From the NCBI GenBank assembly GCA_947440895.1, contig CANETO010000140.1, positions 1-6,024 on the forward strand: a stretch of DNA of 6,024 nucleotides, in the 5' to 3' direction. This document shows positions 1-6,024 of the stretch, piece after piece (the first letter of the stretch is position 1; every line of letters begins with the position of its first letter). The notes under the pieces are model-generated. The model ran no database searches. It saw nothing but the letters and a program-made list of their open reading frames with translations, and was not told the origin of the DNA. The translations under genes and the position numbers were made by a program. This DNA is from Planctomycetaceae bacterium (lineage in GTDB: Bacteria > Planctomycetota > Planctomycetia > Pirellulales > UBA1268).

Positions 1-51
1 AGCCAAAAAACGCTCCTCTTCACACTCCCGGCAGACGACGAGAAATTTTCC

Positions 52-57
52 TATACT
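52..57 (+). promoter_or_regulatory. Candidate -10 box (TATACT) for the PDZ gene
   Basis: TATACT matches the sigma-70 -10 consensus at five of six positions and lies in the only AT-richer stretch of the leader (GAAATTTTC just upstream). No good -35 box sits 16-18 bp upstream. TTCACA at 19-24 resembles TTGACA but is 27 bp away, too far for a normal spacer. If used, transcription would begin near 64 and give a leader of about 130 nt to the ATG at 194. This is a motif match only. Confidence 0.35.
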
Positions 58-193
58 GTCGCCTCTACGGTGCGGCAGTCGCGGCGTGTAGGGTGTGCGG
101 ATCGTGCCGATTGAACTGCCGTGCTTCCGAGAAAATCGTGTCTGGCTGCAGGTACTCAGCCACCGTTTGTTCTCGGCTCGCACCAGGATGCGC

Positions 194-1645
194 ATGATGC
201 CCTTCTCCAGGATTTCCAGCCGTTGTCGGGTGGCCGGCAATACCGTCGGCGTGCTCCGGCGGTTTCTGTTCGCAGCAGCAACTCTGGCCTGCGGCGGCCC
301 GGTCGCGATCGCTGCGGACGAGGCTCCCGCCGCAGGCGGTGGTTTCCAGCCAGAAGACATCTCCATCGGAGAACCAATCTCCCTCCCGACGGCGCCTCCT
401 CTCGCCCCGCCCTCACCAGCGGCGGCCCCGATCGGCGGTGTCCTTCAGCCGCCGGCTGCACAACTGCCATCCGTGGTCGTACCGGACCATCCTGCTCCTA
501 CCACCGCGACGGCTCCCGCTGGCGCACAGTCACTGGCCACCACCGGCGCATCTCCCCAGCAGGCAACGGCCGGCAGCGGCTGGCTGGGGATCGCCGTGGA
601 TGACACCCTGGTCACAGGGCGGCTGGTGGTCGTCGAGGTGGCCCCGGATGGGCCGGCTGCCAAGGCCGGCATCAGGCCGCAGGACATGCTGCTGGCCATG
701 AACGGGACTCCCTTGCAAACAGGCGACGAACTCGCGGCGACACTGGCCGCCATCGCCCCAGGGCAACAGGTGAAAATGGTTGTGGGCCGCGACAACAAGA
801 TCGAGGACGTCGTCGCGCAGGCCTCGGTACGCCCGCCGGCAGCGGTGTCTCGCGACTGGCAGTCGTCTGCCTCCACCGCCCCCCCGTATGATGCCGTGGC
901 CGCTCCCCCCCTTGCCGCACCGCCGCTCGCAGCCCCCACGCGACTCCTGCCGGCAGCACCGTCCTACGTGGGCGAACTCCCCACACCGGCGGCGACGTCG
1001 GCTCTGACACCTCCGGGCATGCTCCCCGCGGCCACACAACCCGCCCGGGCTTCAGCGGCAAACGCGGGAGCGATGCCTCAGCTGCCATCAGTTCGCCAGG
1101 CACCGTCGGGCCGAACGGCGCTGGGCGTCAGGACGGTGCCGGTGGATCCGAATGTGCAGTCCCGGTTTCATCTGTCCGACACACACGGCGCGTTCGTGAT
1201 CGGCGTTGTACAGGATCTGCCCGCGTCGAAGGCCGGCGTGCCGCCTGGAAGCGTGATCGTTGCCATCAATCACCAGCCTGTTCGGTCGCCGCAGGACCTA
1301 ACGCAACTGGTGTCACACGGTCCCGTGGGCACGCCTGTGCCAATCCAATACGTGCTCCCCGGCGGCCAGTCGAAGCAGGCTGATGTGGTCCTCCAGTCGC
1401 TGGAACAGCCGCTGGAGCGGGCCCTGACGGGCAGCGACAGTTTCGGTCGTACGGCCGACACGCCGTCCCTCCAGCCTGCTGTTGAACCGTCCCCGCTGAC
1501 AACGCGACGCGTGCAGCCGATGGCTGCCTATCAGTCGGCCGAGCCCGACCCGCTGTCCAAGATGGAAGAACTGCTCCGCCTCATGAGCAACCGTCTCGAG
1601 CAGATCGAACGCCGCCTCGATCGCATCGAGGCGGGCCGGCCGTAG
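194..1645 (+). CDS. Exported protein with two PDZ domains and a C-terminal coiled coil
   Basis: Predicted secreted or periplasmic scaffold-like protein of 483 residues (numbered from the ATG at 194). Residues 1-40 look like a signal peptide: an Arg-rich start, the hydrophobic stretch FLFAAATLACGGPVAIA, and likely cleavage after AIA before ADEA. PDZ 1 covers about 129-211, with the carboxylate-binding-like GWLGI and the core GPAAKAGIRPQDMLLAMNG. PDZ 2 covers about 309-403, with LGVRTV and LPASKAGVPPGSVIVAINH. Pro/Ala-rich linkers occupy about 62-127 and 212-302, including a PPLAA doublet. Residues 453-479 (MEELLRLMSNRLEQIERRLDRIE) form a heptad-like coiled coil. There is no trypsin-like protease domain, so this is not a complete HtrA/DegP protease; it may bind C-termini of other envelope proteins. 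The start is uncertain: ATGs at 188, 194 and 197 and a GTG at 95 are all in frame. AGGA at 185-188 favours 194 or 197. The gene is convergent with the acyltransferase gene. The domain call is firm; the function is unknown. Confidence 0.85.
   Translation: MMPFSRISSRCRVAGNTVGVLRRFLFAAATLACGGPVAIAADEAPAAGGGFQPEDISIGEPISLPTAPPLAPPSPAAAPIGGVLQPPAAQLPSVVVPDHPAPTTATAPAGAQSLATTGASPQQATAGSGWLGIAVDDTLVTGRLVVVEVAPDGPAAKAGIRPQDMLLAMNGTPLQTGDELAATLAAIAPGQQVKMVVGRDNKIEDVVAQASVRPPAAVSRDWQSSASTAPPYDAVAAPPLAAPPLAAPTRLLPAAPSYVGELPTPAATSALTPPGMLPAATQPARASAANAGAMPQLPSVRQAPSGRTALGVRTVPVDPNVQSRFHLSDTHGAFVIGVVQDLPASKAGVPPGSVIVAINHQPVRSPQDLTQLVSHGPVGTPVPIQYVLPGGQSKQADVVLQSLEQPLERALTGSDSFGRTADTPSLQPAVEPSPLTTRRVQPMAAYQSAEPDPLSKMEELLRLMSNRLEQIERRLDRIEAGRP
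1612..1634. terminator. Perfect 10-bp-stem hairpin at the convergent gene junction
   Basis: CCGCCTCGAT-cgc-ATCGAGGCGG is a perfect 10-bp inverted repeat with a 3-nt loop. It lies in the last codons of the PDZ gene and 15 bp beyond the acyltransferase stop when read on the minus strand. No T-tract follows on either strand, so it is not a classical intrinsic terminator. It could act as a U-less terminator or stabilise the 3' end of the minus-strand mRNA. The repeat may also arise simply from coding for LDRIE in the coiled coil. Confidence 0.4.
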
Positions 1646-1663
1646 ATCTTCAGGCTGCCGGCC
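1634..1663. terminator. Second inverted repeat spanning both stop codons
   Basis: GGCCGGC (1634-1640) and GCCGGCC (1657-1663) are perfectly complementary and separated by 16 nt that hold both stop codons (TAG at 1643-1645 for the + gene; TGA read from 1652-1650 for the - gene). It abuts the hairpin at 1612-1634 and shares one base with it. There is no T-tract. A bidirectional terminator role fits the position, but a chance GC-rich repeat is possible. Confidence 0.3.
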
Positions 1664-2468
1664 GATCCAACTGGCAGGCCGTGGGCAGCAAGCCAAATCG
1701 GGACAACTCGTCATCCACTGACACCCCGGCTGGACCGGACACGAGCGCCGAATTCCGGGCATGCCGTGAGGGTTCCTTGCGAACGAGCATTTCGCCAGGG
1801 CGATGTGCACGCGATCCGGCCCACGACTCCGCCTCATCGGAGAGATGGACGAGCAGACGTTCCACTCCGGAACGCTGCTGTTCCAATGCATCGCGGTCGA
1901 GGTCTGGGGGCACATACATCGGCCGGCTCACCACCCCGCGGGCCCGCGACCAGGGCCGCGGGATGGCGAAACGGTCCCACGTGCCAAGTCGCCAGGGCCG
2001 CTCATACCCGAAGCCCATGGTCACGATCGGAATCCGCATCGTGCTTGCCAGAAAGACACAGCCGGGAGCCAGCCGGCGGCGTGGGCCCCGCGGACCATCG
2101 GGGGTGATCGTGAGATTTTCGCGACCGGCCCGGCCCGCCAGTTCCCGGAGGGCCGCCGAGCCGCCTTTGAACGTACTCCCCCGCACCACTCCAAAGCCCA
2201 TCAACACCGCCACGCGGGCGAGAATGTCGGCATCATGGTGCCGCGACAGCAGCATGGAGATGTTGGAATGCCCACGGAGATACAGCGGTAGCAGGATGTT
2301 TTCGTGCCAGAACACATAGATCTTCGAACCGCGGTATTCGGGATGCACCGGGTCGACCGTTGGATCGCCGAAGTCCACGCGATAGTCGAGCGTGCCCATC
2401 CACTGGCGAATGCACGCCGTGGAGAGGAGGGACGTTGCCCCAATGGCCAGCGAAGACTTGAGCTTCAC
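1650..2468 (-). CDS. Lysophospholipid acyltransferase family protein (DUF374 type)
   Basis: Predicted membrane-associated acyltransferase of 272 residues that would move an acyl chain onto a lysophospholipid or lipid A-like acceptor; the real substrate is not known from sequence. Family hallmarks, in order: VFWHENILLPLYLRGH at about 52-67; the block MLLSRHHDADILARV (72-86), which matches the usual SRHxDxExIA block with D-A-D in place of D-G-E; GFGVVRGSTFKGGSAALREL (91-110); TITPDGPRGPRR (120-131); and WDRFAIPRPWSRA near 164-176. The N-terminal hydrophobic stretch LAIGATSLLSTACIRQW may anchor it. The last 60 or so residues look like an unconserved tail. I chose the GTG at 2468 because AAGGA lies 9 nt upstream and the protein then begins MKLKSSLAIG, as usual for the family. 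A GTG at 2534 would add 22 polar residues. It is downstream of dapF on the same strand. The family call is strong. Confidence 0.88.
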   Translation of the reverse strand: MKLKSSLAIGATSLLSTACIRQWMGTLDYRVDFGDPTVDPVHPEYRGSKIYVFWHENILLPLYLRGHSNISMLLSRHHDADILARVAVLMGFGVVRGSTFKGGSAALRELAGRAGRENLTITPDGPRGPRRRLAPGCVFLASTMRIPIVTMGFGYERPWRLGTWDRFAIPRPWSRARGVVSRPMYVPPDLDRDALEQQRSGVERLLVHLSDEAESWAGSRAHRPGEMLVRKEPSRHARNSALVSGPAGVSVDDELSRFGLLPTACQLDRPAA

Positions 2469-2565
2469 GAATCTGTTTCCTTTCTTCTGTCGACTGATGC
2501 TCCCGATCGAACGCCACGGAGACTGCGATCGCACATCCCACCGCTCCCTGGAGCGGGAACCGCGT
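2469..2565. other. 97-bp gap between dapF and the acyltransferase gene, with two palindromes
   Basis: The gap holds CCGCTCC-ct-GGAGCGG (2541-2547 with 2550-2556), realistically a 6-bp stem with a CCTG loop, starting about 10 bp past the dapF stop on the minus strand. It also holds the perfect 10-bp palindrome TGCGATCGCA (2524-2533). No U-run follows the hairpin, so a terminator is unlikely. It may be a processing or pausing site inside a shared transcript, or mere GC-rich symmetry. No convincing promoter was seen. Confidence 0.35.
2476..2483 (-). promoter_or_regulatory. Ribosome binding site that sets the acyltransferase GTG start
   Basis: On the minus strand this reads AAAGGAAA, with AAGGA ending 9 nt before the GTG at 2468. 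The competing in-frame GTG at 2534 has the weaker GGGAG-like sequence, and that sequence is buried in an inverted repeat (2541-2556). This favours the shorter protein. Confidence 0.5.
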
Positions 2566-3468
2566 TCACGACTCCCACCAAGTGCCCTCGAAGACCTCCA
2601 CTGCCGGCCCTGTCATGAAGACGTGGCCGGAGGCCGCCCACTCGAGTTCCAATGCCCCGCCCGGCACCTCCGCCACGATCTGCCGTCCCGTCCGCCCGGT
2701 GAGCACACCTGACACGCACACGGCCGAGGCACCGGTGCCGCAGGCCATCGTGATCCCACTGCCGCGTTCCCATGTCCGCATCCGCACCCGCTCGGGCGAC
2801 CGCACCTCGACGAAGTGCACGTTGACCCGCCTGGGAAACAGCGGGTGTGTCTCGACCCGTGGACCGACGACCTCCAGCGGCACCTTGCCAACGTCCCGGC
2901 AGTAGAAGGTCACGTGTGGGTTGCCCATCGACACGCACGTCATCCGGGGATCGAGCCCCGCCGTCTCCCACCAAGCCTCCGGAGGACCGAGTGCGTCGCA
3001 TACGGCATCGATGATGCCGCCACCGGTTGCTGCGACTGCAGTCTCGGCGATCGCCACCGGAATCTCGGCCGCCGCGAGCATTGGCTCGCCCATGTCGACG
3101 CGTACCCGTGAACTGCGGGCGGAGACCCGCGTTACCTCGAGCGTCAGCACGCCCCTGCCGGTCTCGATCGTCACCGGACCGGCCGGCGCCCGCCCGCGGG
3201 CCACCACCAGATGAGCCACGCACCGCACCCCGTTGCCACACATTTCCGACTCGCTGCCGTCGGCATTGAACATCCGCATCCGTGCCGCCGCCACGGACGA
3301 GGGCATCACAAGCACGAGTCCGTCCCCGCCGACACCGAAATGCCGGTCCGCGATCAACGGTGCCAGGGCTGCCGGATCCGCCGGCGTCGGCTCGGCAAAG
3401 CAATCGACGTAGACATAGTCGTTGCCTGCACCCTGAAGCTTCACGAAATGAATGGTTCGCGCCGTCAT
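2566..3468 (-). CDS. dapF: Diaminopimelate epimerase
   Basis: Cytoplasmic, cofactor-free enzyme (EC 5.1.1.7) that interconverts LL- and meso-diaminopimelate, giving the peptidoglycan cross-linking amino acid and the precursor of lysine. The protein has 300 residues; the E. coli enzyme has 274, and the extra length is partly in the middle region around 130-172. Visible signatures: the N-terminal FVKLQGAGNDYVYVD (8-22); RHFGVGGDGLVLV (42-54); NADGSESEMCGNGVRC with catalytic Cys77 (68-83); MGNPHVTFY (181-189); ERGSGITMACGTGASAV with the second catalytic Cys243 (234-250). Both catalytic cysteines are present, so the enzyme should be active. The ATG at 3468 is clear because GGAGGA stands 6 nt upstream. 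Upstream in the same direction is the AsmA-like gene (133-bp gap); downstream is the acyltransferase gene (97 bp). An inverted repeat in the upstream gap may be regulatory. Confidence 0.97.
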   Translation of the reverse strand: MTARTIHFVKLQGAGNDYVYVDCFAEPTPADPAALAPLIADRHFGVGGDGLVLVMPSSVAAARMRMFNADGSESEMCGNGVRCVAHLVVARGRAPAGPVTIETGRGVLTLEVTRVSARSSRVRVDMGEPMLAAAEIPVAIAETAVAATGGGIIDAVCDALGPPEAWWETAGLDPRMTCVSMGNPHVTFYCRDVGKVPLEVVGPRVETHPLFPRRVNVHFVEVRSPERVRMRTWERGSGITMACGTGASAVCVSGVLTGRTGRQIVAEVPGGALELEWAASGHVFMTGPAVEVFEGTWWES

Positions 3469-3474
3469 CCGCTC

Positions 3475-3480
3475 TCCTCC
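3475..3480 (-). promoter_or_regulatory. Strong dapF ribosome binding site
   Basis: On the minus strand GGAGGA ends 6 nt before the ATG at 3468. It is the best Shine-Dalgarno match in the window. It rules out the longer in-frame reading that would start inside the upstream gene. Confidence 0.85.
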
Positions 3481-3520
3481 GGTCACACCTGTGTTGGAAT
3501 CACTGCCGCTGATCACTCCG

Positions 3521-3552
3521 ACTGTGGGCATGCATATCGGCATGCCCGCAGT
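3521..3552. promoter_or_regulatory. Long inverted repeat upstream of dapF (operator or mRNA hairpin candidate)
   Basis: ACTGTGGGCATGC (3521-3533), a 6-nt spacer, and GCATGCCCGCAGT (3540-3552) pair over 13 positions with one imperfection (3525 with 3548). The inner 8 bp are perfect. It lies 52 bp upstream of the dapF start and 49 bp beyond the AsmA-like stop. A weak -10-like CATACT on the minus strand (3555-3550) overlaps one arm, with TTGCGT 19 bp upstream of it (3580-3575). A repressor site over a dapF promoter is therefore possible. The alternative is an intercistronic stem-loop in a shared mRNA. No U-tract follows, so a classical terminator is unlikely. The direct repeat ATCACT (3499-3504, 3512-3517) sits beside it. 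Confidence 0.5.
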
Positions 3553-3601
3553 ATGACGGCACGCACGCCTGCGCACGCAATCCTCCGCACAATCTCGGCA
3601 T

Positions 3602-6024
3602 TCACCGCTGACTCTCCCGTCGTAGCCCCGCGTTCCGCAGGCCATCCTGACCACGCCGCTGCGACTGCAACTTCTGAATCGCCGCGGCGAGCGTGGGAAA
3701 CGCCTCGCTCGTCATCTCTGGATGGGGGAGCGTGCCATCCACGTGGATCAGCATGAACTGCCCGCTGGCACCGCCGAGCACCCGTTTCATGGCAGGCAGT
3801 TGCGTCGCCGAGTCGCCCATGATCGAACGGAACGTCATGTGCACATTGGAGTCGAAGTCGATCTCGCCGTTGCCGACGAGGCTGATGGCGTCGCCGGAGA
3901 GTTCGATGTTATCGAGATAGGCCCGCGGTCCCTCGATCCGAAAGTCGACGATGCTCGACCCGAACGCATTCAGATCGGGAGCCTTGATCCGGAACATCTT
4001 GAGCATCGCCACCACCAGCGGCAGTTCGTAGATGTCGGCGTCGCGCAATCGCACCTGCCCACGACCGGCGAGCGAATGCGAGCCGGCCCGGGAGCCGCTC
4101 ACCTCCACCGTACTGAAGACGCGGCCGCGGTAGGGGTGGGCGGCGGAGATGGTGTCGCCAGCGAGTCGTTCGAGATCGGCATCGCCGAGCGACGCCGTCA
4201 CGGCAAACCCGCCGGGGTCACCCGCGGAGGCACTGCCATCGAGGAGCAGTGTGCCTCCCGCCACGCGGGCTGATACGCGTCGCGGAGTTCCTTGCTCACC
4301 GGCCCGGGCTGCGGTCGCGCCAAACCGCACGCCGCTCGGGTCCATGGCGATCGGTCCCTGCACCGCCGTCAACTGAATGCCCCGCCACATGGCGCTGTCG
4401 ATCGCCATGTCGCCGAAGGTCTGCCAGGCGTTGCCATCCGACTGGCCCCGCAGACGGATGCCGCCGTGAACGTGCTCGAGCGGGGTTCCGATGTCGAGCG
4501 ATCCCTGCTCCACGTCGAGTTGCATGTCCCAGGATGCAGCGGGCGAACCGGCCGTGGAATGGATATCGAGCGACCCGGCCATGGAGAGCAGACCGCGGAG
4601 CGTGACCGCCGAGATGGCCTGCTGCAGTCCCACGGGCAGCGCCTGCAGCACGTCATGATCGGCGCGGAAGCGATCCGCGGAAAGCTGCTCGAACGAGACG
4701 TGCCAGCCTCCGCCAGGAACGAACCGACAGATGCCCCCGGCGGTGACGGTCGTCCGATCATGGGTGCCGCGCACCCGCTCGAACGTGAGCATGCCGTCCT
4801 TCCAGTGCAACTGCCCCCGAAGCCGCTCCAGACGGTAGGGAAACCAAGCAGGCTCGATCGACACCGTATCGCCCTGAGGGGTGGCCTCGATCTCCACCTC
4901 GGTCCGCCGCGCCTTCACGTGGTGCCGCACGATCGCGGAGAACTCGGCGTTGCCTCGGGGATCGACATCGTCCCAGACCTGCCTGACGCCGGCGGGCAGG
5001 GCATCGCGGAGTTCGCGTTCGAGCACGACGCCGGTACCGGTCAGGTTGAGAGTGAGTTCGCCGTCGTTGTCGCCGCGCGGCAGGAGCATCCCGGAGCACC
5101 GCACGACCCCTGTGTCGTTCGATCCCGTAATGTCACGAATAGTCCAGTGTCCGCGATCCATGCGAATACTGCCCGATACATTCGAGAGCGGATAGGGAAA
5201 GCCCGCGTAGGCCATGCTGCACTGCGTCAGGCGGATGCCCAACGAATTGGCATGGCCGCCCGGCAGTTGCGGCGACCGGTCATGCCGGAAGACAAAGTCA
5301 AAAGTGCCGGAGGCCCGCAGCGTGCGGACAATGTCGGCGCTGCGGGGAGGCATGGCCGCCAGGAGCGTGTCGTCGATCCGCATTCCCTCACCCCGCACCT
5401 CCAACATCCCGACGGTGCCACCCGGCTCATTCGTCCCAGCCGCTGGAGGAACCGTGCGAAAGGTCCCCTGTACCTGCACTGGATGGCCACCGGCCTGTCC
5501 CGTGAGATGAATCGACAAGGTCCTGTCCTCGAGCACGACCGTGCCCACGGTGCGGTCGAGTCGGTAGGGGAAGCGGTAGTGCGTCAGCGACACGTTGCGG
5601 CAGCGGAGGGAGATGTTTGGCTCGACCGTGCCATTGCGGCGGGCCACCTGTGCCCGCAGGTCGACCTCGCCAGCCGGCAACAGCTTGCTCCACTGCGACG
5701 CCATCGACTCCGGCAGCAGCCCCTCCCAATGCCGGCCCACGACCAACCGTTCGGCCTCCAGAAGCACGTCGAAGTCCGCGGTGTTCGTCCAGCCTGCATA
5801 CCGGCCGCTGCCACGCAGGAGGGTCGAGCCGGCGTGCGCCTCCAGTTTCTCGAATTGAAAACCCGTACGATCGACCCGGAATACCGCTGCCACGTCGCTC
5901 ATCGCAAACGGCAGGGACGCGTGCTCGAAGCGTCCCGTCTCCAGCCTTCCCGACACCGAGAAGTCTGTGTCCTGGAGTGCCGAGAGTGCCCCCGCGGCCT
6001 GCCACTCCATGCTGATGCGTCCCC
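3602..6024 (-). CDS. AsmA/TamB-like large envelope protein, C-terminal part (5' end outside the window)
   Basis: C-terminal portion of a large protein, numbered here from an internal Met at 6010. The frame stays open upstream (GRIS before that Met) to the window edge, so the true start lies beyond 6024. At least 802 residues are visible. Residues 600-735 or so resemble the AsmA-like C-terminal domain: the GRGQVRLRDADIYELPLVVAMLKMF stretch (about 649-673), then DFRIEGPRAYLDNIELSGDAISLVGNGEIDFD (689-720). The closing GTLPHPEMTSEAFP (759-772) is followed by a basic tail. Upstream, residues 30-600 or so are beta-rich repeats of about 120 residues. Proteins of this class (AsmA, YhdP, TamB) usually have an N-terminal membrane anchor and form a long beta-groove that spans the periplasm and carries phospholipids; the anchor would be in the missing part. 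It is the first visible gene of the dapF-acyltransferase cluster. The class is well supported. The transport role is inferred from the family. Confidence 0.75.
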   Translation of the reverse strand, partial: GRISMEWQAAGALSALQDTDFSVSGRLETGRFEHASLPFAMSDVAAVFRVDRTGFQFEKLEAHAGSTLLRGSGRYAGWTNTADFDVLLEAERLVVGRHWEGLLPESMASQWSKLLPAGEVDLRAQVARRNGTVEPNISLRCRNVSLTHYRFPYRLDRTVGTVVLEDRTLSIHLTGQAGGHPVQVQGTFRTVPPAAGTNEPGGTVGMLEVRGEGMRIDDTLLAAMPPRSADIVRTLRASGTFDFVFRHDRSPQLPGGHANSLGIRLTQCSMAYAGFPYPLSNVSGSIRMDRGHWTIRDITGSNDTGVVRCSGMLLPRGDNDGELTLNLTGTGVVLERELRDALPAGVRQVWDDVDPRGNAEFSAIVRHHVKARRTEVEIEATPQGDTVSIEPAWFPYRLERLRGQLHWKDGMLTFERVRGTHDRTTVTAGGICRFVPGGGWHVSFEQLSADRFRADHDVLQALPVGLQQAISAVTLRGLLSMAGSLDIHSTAGSPAASWDMQLDVEQGSLDIGTPLEHVHGGIRLRGQSDGNAWQTFGDMAIDSAMWRGIQLTAVQGPIAMDPSGVRFGATAARAGEQGTPRRVSARVAGGTLLLDGSASAGDPGGFAVTASLGDADLERLAGDTISAAHPYRGRVFSTVEVSGSRAGSHSLAGRGQVRLRDADIYELPLVVAMLKMFRIKAPDLNAFGSSIVDFRIEGPRAYLDNIELSGDAISLVGNGEIDFDSNVHMTFRSIMGDSATQLPAMKRVLGGASGQFMLIHVDGTLPHPEMTSEAFPTLAAAIQKLQSQRRGQDGLRNAGLRRESQR
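4450..5914 (-). repeat. Protein-level tandem repeat, about 120 residues per unit, in the AsmA-like protein
   Basis: Two motifs recur in register. Motif A (FPYxL-like, then a Gly and beta strands) is at residues 33 (LPFAM), 147 (FPYRL), 271 (FPYPL), 390 (FPYRL) and 509 (TPLEH); the spacings are 114, 124, 119 and 119. Motif B (LP followed by a short helix and a hydrophobic strand) is at 99, 220, 338 and 458; the spacings are 121, 118 and 120. Each unit thus appears to be a beta-strand set plus one short helix. The DNA itself is not visibly repeated, so the duplications look old. Confidence 0.65.

Noticed and set aside
870..930. Possible frameshift at C-runs in the PDZ gene linker
   Set aside because: Runs of seven C occur near 880 and 905, but both PDZ domains, before and after, read in the same frame, so there is no sign of an error or a programmed shift.
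1681..2319. 212-residue open frame on the + strand opposite the acyltransferase gene
   Set aside because: It is the antisense shadow of a well-supported gene; the composition is Arg/Pro/Ser-rich, as expected of GC-rich antisense frames.
2465..3403. 312-residue open frame on the minus strand overlapping dapF
   Set aside because: It is Gly/Arg-rich low-complexity sequence in another frame of dapF, with no recognisable domain; the dapF frame has every family motif.
3469..3654. Extension of dapF to a start at 3654
   Set aside because: It would overlap the end of the AsmA-like gene and add 62 residues absent from the family; the ATG at 3468 has a strong GGAGGA.
3722..4273. 183-residue open frame on the + strand opposite the AsmA-like gene
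   Set aside because: His/Arg-rich antisense reading without a known motif or a convincing ribosome binding site; the opposite strand encodes a clear AsmA-like domain.
3602..6010. Complete gene starting at the Met at 6010
   Set aside because: No ribosome binding site is visible, the frame is open to the window edge, and the sequence begins in the middle of a repeat unit with no signal or membrane anchor, so the gene is 5'-partial.
1..6024. Mobile element, CRISPR array, tRNA or defence system
   Set aside because: No transposase or integrase motifs, no spaced DNA repeats, no tRNA-like cloverleaf seen and no nuclease or toxin-type proteins; all real genes fit envelope functions.

Overview
The window is GC-rich (about two-thirds G+C by eye) bacterial chromosome with four protein genes, all concerned with the cell envelope. 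The wording of the acyltransferase and the style of the proteins (Arg-rich N-termini, Pro/Ala-rich PDZ protein, very large AsmA-like protein) recall Planctomycetota, possibly the Pirellulales. That placement is from memory of family resemblance and is only an inference. I see no rRNA, tRNA, CRISPR array, insertion sequence or phage gene.

Layout. On the + strand, after a short leader with a TATACT box, is a secreted or periplasmic protein with two PDZ domains, long Pro/Ala-rich linkers and a short C-terminal coiled coil (about 194-1645). It is convergent with a leftward cluster, and the two stop codons are only 4 bp apart. In transcription order the minus-strand cluster is: (i) the C-terminal 800 or so residues of an AsmA/TamB-like giant protein whose start lies beyond base 6024 (3602-6024), (ii) dapF, diaminopimelate epimerase (2566-3468), and (iii) a DUF374-type lysophospholipid acyltransferase (1650-2468).

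How they fit together. DapF makes meso-diaminopimelate for peptidoglycan and lysine. The acyltransferase family acts on membrane or lipid A-type lipids. AsmA-like proteins are linked to phospholipid transport between the two membranes. The minus-strand genes may be co-transcribed, but the gaps are 133 and 97 bp and both contain inverted repeats, so internal promoters or RNA processing are possible.

Points worth a second look: a regular array of about 120 residues per unit in the AsmA-like protein, a 13-bp-arm inverted repeat upstream of dapF, two stacked hairpins at the convergent junction, and a local excess of the palindrome CGATCG. I found no evidence of a new defence, mobile or RNA-based system; this looks like ordinary housekeeping and envelope territory.
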